Shown: positions 23,671 to 27,422 of the stretch, in pieces
Layout: each line of letters begins with the position of its first letter
How positions within the stretch are numbered: the stretch's first letter is position 1
Source: an uncultured Alphaproteobacteria bacterium
GTDB lineage: Bacteria; Pseudomonadota; Alphaproteobacteria; RF32; CAG-239
DNA: 27,422 bases
Assembly: GCA_910580155.1 (NCBI GenBank)
Contig: CAJTWX010000015.1
Location: 1-27,422 of the forward strand
Direction of reading: 5' to 3'
The notes under the pieces: model-generated
What the model was told of the DNA's origin: nothing
Seen by the model: only the letters and a program-made list of their open reading frames with translations
The model's database searches: none
Program-made: the position numbers and the translations under genes

Positions 23671-24668
23671 ACCATTTTGCCCTGCCGGAAGCTTTTGGAT
23701 TATTGTTGCTGCCGTTTATTGTTTATTTCATTTTTCCGAAAGTAACGGGTATGCACGGCAGTGCGTTAAGAGTTCCATTTATTGATGACTTAAAAAATAT
23801 CAAAACCAAAGCAGACCATTTGCGCCTTCCGTTTGTAAGTGACAATATTTTATTTTCATTGAAATTTATATACCTCTTTTTTATTTGGGCTCTTTTAACT
23901 TGTGCTGCTGCACGCCCGCAATTTGTCGGTGAGCCACATCGTCTTAAAGCTGAAAACAGAGATATTATGCTTGTTATTGATATATCTACATCTATGCTGC
24001 AGCCGGATTTTTCAGCATCCAACCGCCGAATTGACCGTTTAACAGCGGTTAAAGCTGTTGTGGGAAGTTTTGTTGATAAGCGGACAGAAGACAGATTAGG
24101 GCTTATTTTATTTGGTACAAGGGCTTATTTGCAATCTCCGCTAACTTTTGACAAACAGGCGGTGCGAAATATTTTGTTTAACGCAGATGCTGGAATGGCA
24201 GGAAATTCTACTTCTATCGGCGATGCTTTGGGATTGGCGCTTAAAAATCTAAAAGATGAAAAAAACAAAGACAACAAAGTTATTATCCTTTTGTCAGATG
24301 GCGAAAACAATGACGGTTCTTTAAGTATGGCACAAGCCATTAACCTTGCGGAAAAGGAAAAAATTAAGGTTTACACCATCGGTGTTGGTGCCGAAGCCAG
24401 TTTTATCGGGTCATTATTCAACCTGCAAAATAATGAGTTAGATGAAAGAAGCCTTAAGGAGCTGGCACAAAAAACCAAAGGTAATTATTATCGCGCTACA
24501 GATTTAAACTCTCTGGCTGCCATTTACCAAAAAATTGATGCATTAGAACCGCAAAATAATGAAGGAAGTATAGTACAAGAAAAGAAAGAGCTCTTTTATA
24601 TTCCCCTTGTTTTAGCATTGATTTTGGCTACATTGTTGTTGTTTTTGCCGAGGAGTTACTTAAAATGA
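23667..24668 (+). CDS. batA: BatA-like VWA-domain membrane protein
   Basis: The 333-residue protein has two N-terminal membrane helices (about 9-24 and 62-82), a periplasmic von Willebrand A domain (about 98-290) and a C-terminal helix (about 310-327). The metal-ion site is intact: DISTS (Asp105, Ser107, Ser109), Thr182 in NSTSIGDAL and Asp211 in LLSDGEN. BatA proteins belong to MoxR-linked operons implicated in stress or envelope maintenance in other bacteria. The ATG at 23667 has AGGAGA 8 bases upstream and overlaps the upstream stop (ATGA). An upstream ATG at 23649 would add six residues. The stop in turn overlaps the next start by 4 bases. Confidence 0.88.
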   Translation: MNHFALPEAFGLLLLPFIVYFIFPKVTGMHGSALRVPFIDDLKNIKTKADHLRLPFVSDNILFSLKFIYLFFIWALLTCAAARPQFVGEPHRLKAENRDIMLVIDISTSMLQPDFSASNRRIDRLTAVKAVVGSFVDKRTEDRLGLILFGTRAYLQSPLTFDKQAVRNILFNADAGMAGNSTSIGDALGLALKNLKDEKNKDNKVIILLSDGENNDGSLSMAQAINLAEKEKIKVYTIGVGAEASFIGSLFNLQNNELDERSLKELAQKTKGNYYRATDLNSLAAIYQKIDALEPQNNEGSIVQEKKELFYIPLVLALILATLLLFLPRSYLK

Positions 24669-26557
24669 CCGAATTTTTGCAAAATTTCCATTTTTTACGT
24701 CCGTGGCTTTTATTGTTTTTACTGCTTCCTTTAGGGCTTTATTTAAAAAAAATAAAATTTTCGACCGCTTCATCTGCGTGGGAAGATATTTGCGATGCAC
24801 ACCTGCTTAAATTTCTTTTGGTTGATGACAAGGGGGCGAAGAAAACAAATGTTAAAAAATTTATTTATACAGGATTGATATTTGCAACTCTTGCGGCTGC
24901 CGGTCCGACTTGGAAAAAAGAAGAAATGCCGACATTTACCATTGAAAATCCGAATATGTTTGTTATCAGCCTTGCGCAGGATATGCAACTAAAGGATATT
25001 CCCCCGTCGCGGCTTGACAGAGCAAAATTTATGCTTTCAGATATTACGGACGGACTTACTGACGGACAATTCGGACTGGAGGTTTATTCGCACGAACCTT
25101 ATATTATCAGCCCGCTTACCAACGACACAAAACTTATTAAAAGTCTGCTACCGCAGATTGTTCCCGATATTGTTCCTGACCAAGGCGACCGCTTAGACCG
25201 TGCCATTGATTTGGCATTGGAAAGGTTTAAAACTGCCGGATATACCAGCGGAAATATTATTTTATTTGCATCAGATGTCGGCCAGCGTTATGATTTGGCG
25301 CTGGAAAAAACCAAAAAAGCTGTTGCTAATAACTATAATATTTATGTGGTTGATACATCTTATTCCGGAAACGAGAAACTTAAACTTTTGGCAGAGGCCG
25401 GAAATGGTATTTATATGAATGTTCAGGAAACTTCACCACAAAAAATACTGCAACGCATTAACACTATCAATCAAGAAAAAGTTACTTTAAGTAATAATGC
25501 GCGTTCTAATTTTATTGATTACGGCTATTACTTGATTATTATTCCGCTGCTTTGTGTTTTGGCCTTTTTCCGGCGGGGGCTGCTTTTATTGGCGCTATGC
25601 AGCTTTTCCACTCAGGCTTATGCCGGTTTTTGGCAAAATGATAATCAGGAAGGATTCTCTTTATTTAAAAACGGGCAGTACAATGAAGCTTTAGATAAGT
25701 TTACTGACGCAAATTGGCGAGGAATTTCTTTATATACACAAAATAAATTGGAAGACGCTTTAAAAGAGTTTGAAAAAAGCAAAAATATTGAAACGCTTTA
25801 TAACAAAGGTGTTGTTTTGGTGAAACTTTGTAAATACAAAGAAGCTGCAGGTGTTTTTGACATCGTTTTGCAAGAAAATCCGCAACATTCCGATGCACTC
25901 TATAATAAGCAGGTATTGGTTGATTTGTTTGAGAAAAGCAAAACTGACCCGAATGTTTTAGAATGTGATAATGAACAGCAAAACAATCAAAATCAGGATA
26001 ATAAACAAGAACAGCAACAGAATAATCAACAACAAGACAATAATTCGACAGAGCAGCAAGAACAACAAGATTCGCCGCAAGATAACTCTGAAGAAAATAA
26101 TGACACGCAACAAAAGCAAGATAATGCTAAAAGGCAAGAAAATTCTCAGTCTGATGGTAATACGCAGTCACCTCAGGATGACGCTAAAAACAAACAGGAT
26201 ACTGAGCAAAACGACTCTGAGAACGATAACGAGGTAAATTCGGAAAACCGGCAAAATAGTGATGAAGAGCCAGCGGATTCTGACAATAACCAATCGCCTG
26301 CAGACAAGGACAGTGGTTCTGAAAATGTAAGTGAAAATAAAAACGGAGAGGACAATAACGGACAGGAAGAACAACTTACCGAACAGCAAGTACCTTTAGC
26401 AAATGCGCAAAAAGGAAATGATGATGAAAAATATGATGAGGAGGCGCTGGCTATTCAGCGGCGATATCGGGAAATTCCCGAAGATACGGGTGGTCTTTTG
26501 CGGGAATTTATCAAAAAAGAATATATGAAAGACAGGTATAAAAATGAAGATATGTAA
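24665..26557 (+). CDS. batB: BatB/BatC-like fusion: VWA domain, TPRs and Asn/Gln-rich tail
   Basis: The 630-residue product has N-terminal membrane helices (about 12-29 and 66-80), a VWA-like domain (95-270), a membrane helix (286-302) and a second signal-like hydrophobic stretch (305-320, ending TQAYA). TPR-like repeats follow (about 326-425), then an Asn/Gln/Asp/Glu-rich low-complexity region (about 436-595) and a conserved end 'RRYREIPEDTGGLLREFIK'. This is the proteobacterial BatB-BatC fusion layout. The metal-ion site normally DxSxS reads Ser102-Leu-Ala104-Gln-Asp106 (VISLAQDM), so metal binding is probably lost, unlike in the neighbouring BatA. It overlaps both neighbours (4 bases and 14 bases), implying strict coupling. 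Confidence 0.85.
   Translation: MTEFLQNFHFLRPWLLLFLLLPLGLYLKKIKFSTASSAWEDICDAHLLKFLLVDDKGAKKTNVKKFIYTGLIFATLAAAGPTWKKEEMPTFTIENPNMFVISLAQDMQLKDIPPSRLDRAKFMLSDITDGLTDGQFGLEVYSHEPYIISPLTNDTKLIKSLLPQIVPDIVPDQGDRLDRAIDLALERFKTAGYTSGNIILFASDVGQRYDLALEKTKKAVANNYNIYVVDTSYSGNEKLKLLAEAGNGIYMNVQETSPQKILQRINTINQEKVTLSNNARSNFIDYGYYLIIIPLLCVLAFFRRGLLLLALCSFSTQAYAGFWQNDNQEGFSLFKNGQYNEALDKFTDANWRGISLYTQNKLEDALKEFEKSKNIETLYNKGVVLVKLCKYKEAAGVFDIVLQENPQHSDALYNKQVLVDLFEKSKTDPNVLECDNEQQNNQNQDNKQEQQQNNQQQDNNSTEQQEQQDSPQDNSEENNDTQQKQDNAKRQENSQSDGNTQSPQDDAKNKQDTEQNDSENDNEVNSENRQNSDEEPADSDNNQSPADKDSGSENVSENKNGEDNNGQEEQLTEQQVPLANAQKGNDDEKYDEEALAIQRRYREIPEDTGGLLREFIKKEYMKDRYKNEDM
25970..26460 (+). repeat. CAA/AAT/GAT-rich low-complexity tract encoding the Asn/Gln-rich tail
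   Basis: About 160 codons are dominated by CAA, CAG, AAT, GAT and GAA with no exact long repeat. The encoded segment is hydrophilic and probably disordered. Its composition differs sharply from the flanking TPR and conserved C-terminal segments. Confidence 0.8.
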
Positions 26558-27422
26558 ATTTTTATTGGTGTTTTGTTTATATTTTACCGCGTTTCCGGTT
26601 TTTGGAGCTGAGGTGAATATTTCCCTAAATAAAAAAACCATTACGGATGGTGATACTGTTCAGCTTACGATTGAATATAACGGCGATGACGGCAAAAAAC
26701 CGGATATTTCATCGTTGCAGCAAGATTTCCAAATTGTTTCACGCGGTTCTTCAAACTATGTTAATTTTATAAACGGGCAACTTTCACAGCTGCAAAAATG
26801 GACGTTGGAACTTAGCCCCCGAAAAACAGGAAAAATAACGATAAAACCAATAAAAATCGGTAATGTCAGCTCTAATTATGCAGAACTTGAAGTCAAAGAA
26901 CTGACCAATGTTGCATATGTTCCTGACAGTGAAGAAAATACAAATTCGCCATATTTTCAAATTGAGCAATCTCATTTTCCCAAAGAACCATATGTTCAGC
27001 AACAGATGACCATATTGGTTACGGTTTATGACAGCATAGGGCTGCAAAACGGAACAATGCAGCTTAGTGAAGAAACGCGGAAAGACTGGGTTATCACACC
27101 TTTATTAGAGAAACCTATTGTTAAGCAGGATGTTATCAATAACAAAAAAATGAATGTTGTAACGTTTGCATTTGCCGCTTTTCCGCAAAAAAGCGGAGAA
27201 TTAACAACTCCTGAAATATCGTTTGAGGGATATTATCTTAAAAATAATGATATTGACTTATCGGATTTTGATGATTTTATGAATTTTGGTTTCAGTTTTC
27301 AAAACCTTATCGGACAGCAAGTGCCTGTACGGATGAAAACCAAAGAAGAAAAAATTATGGTTAAGCCTATACCAAACAGCTATATGGGAAAATATTGGTT
27401 ACCATTAAAAAATCTTATGATA
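26544..27422 (+). CDS. batD: BatD-like protein, N-terminal part (runs off the right edge)
   Basis: An open frame of 293 codons continues to the last base. It starts with a signal peptide (about 1-21, ending VFG). Then come beta-rich repeats: 'ITDGDTVQLTIEYNG', 'PDISSLQQDFQIVSRGSS', 'WTLELSPRKTGKITIKPIKIG' and 'VTFAFAAFPQKSGELTTPEISF'. These match the BatD oxygen-tolerance family, a periplasmic protein with a C-terminal membrane anchor not visible here. The ATG lies 14 bases inside the end of the batB gene; AGGT at 26534-26537 is the only candidate ribosome site, so coupling is likely. Confidence 0.85.
   Translation, partial: MKICKFLLVFCLYFTAFPVFGAEVNISLNKKTITDGDTVQLTIEYNGDDGKKPDISSLQQDFQIVSRGSSNYVNFINGQLSQLQKWTLELSPRKTGKITIKPIKIGNVSSNYAELEVKELTNVAYVPDSEENTNSPYFQIEQSHFPKEPYVQQQMTILVTVYDSIGLQNGTMQLSEETRKDWVITPLLEKPIVKQDVINNKKMNVVTFAFAAFPQKSGELTTPEISFEGYYLKNNDIDLSDFDDFMNFGFSFQNLIGQQVPVRMKTKEEKIMVKPIPNSYMGKYWLPLKNLMI

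Overview
This A+T-rich window (GC roughly 38-40% by eye, not computed) is dense housekeeping chromosome. It most likely comes from a low-GC alphaproteobacterium of a host-associated type. The evidence is the lpxC-bamD-recN cluster, a gpmI-envC-like-ctpA-rppH run, a family-4 uracil-DNA glycosylase divergent from a TPR protein, a type-A RNase P RNA, and a Gram-negative envelope (LPS synthesis, BAM, Tol, porins). I saw no phage, transposon, CRISPR array or tRNA.

Layout. (1) 1-3490, + strand: the 3' end of a MinD/FlhG-like ATPase, a membrane-anchored J-domain protein, tgt and a LOG-family protein. (2) 3726-7441, - strand: rnpB, lpxC, bamD and recN, which together cover RNA processing, lipid A synthesis, outer-membrane assembly and DNA repair. 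(3) 7562-9745, + strand: a small outer-membrane beta-barrel behind a promoter with a perfect 12-bp palindrome, then glmM with an Asn-rich insertion. (4) 9754-12466: a TPR lipoprotein (-) divergent from a uracil-DNA glycosylase (+). (5) 12550-14405, + strand: two unrecognised secreted proteins that look like distant paralogues, then a small membrane protein with its own promoter, bounded by two clear terminators. (6) 14488-16690, + strand: tolQ, tolR and a tolA-like gene, without tolB or pal. (7) 16694-18405, - strand: a porin translationally coupled to an OmpR-type regulator with a degenerate receiver. (8) 18571-23159, + strand: gpmI, an EnvC-like factor, ctpA and rppH. (9) 23221-27422, + strand: a Bat-type operon (DUF4381, BatA, BatB/C fusion, BatD) running off the end.

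Most of the window serves the cell envelope: precursors (glmM, lpxC), outer-membrane assembly (bamD), trans-envelope energy coupling (tolQRA), cell-wall turnover (EnvC-like, CtpA) and outer-membrane channels.

The most interesting non-genic signal is the hexamer GAATCG. I counted about 29 copies on the + strand against about 5 on the - strand. Within minus-strand genes every copy is still on the + strand, so gene direction does not explain the bias. It resembles a replication-oriented motif (KOPS-like or Chi-like) or an asymmetric methylation target. Other points worth a second look are the palindrome in the OMP promoter, the secreted cysteine-containing pair, the coupled porin/atypical regulator pair, and substitutions at usually conserved motif positions in GlmM and the BatB VWA domain.
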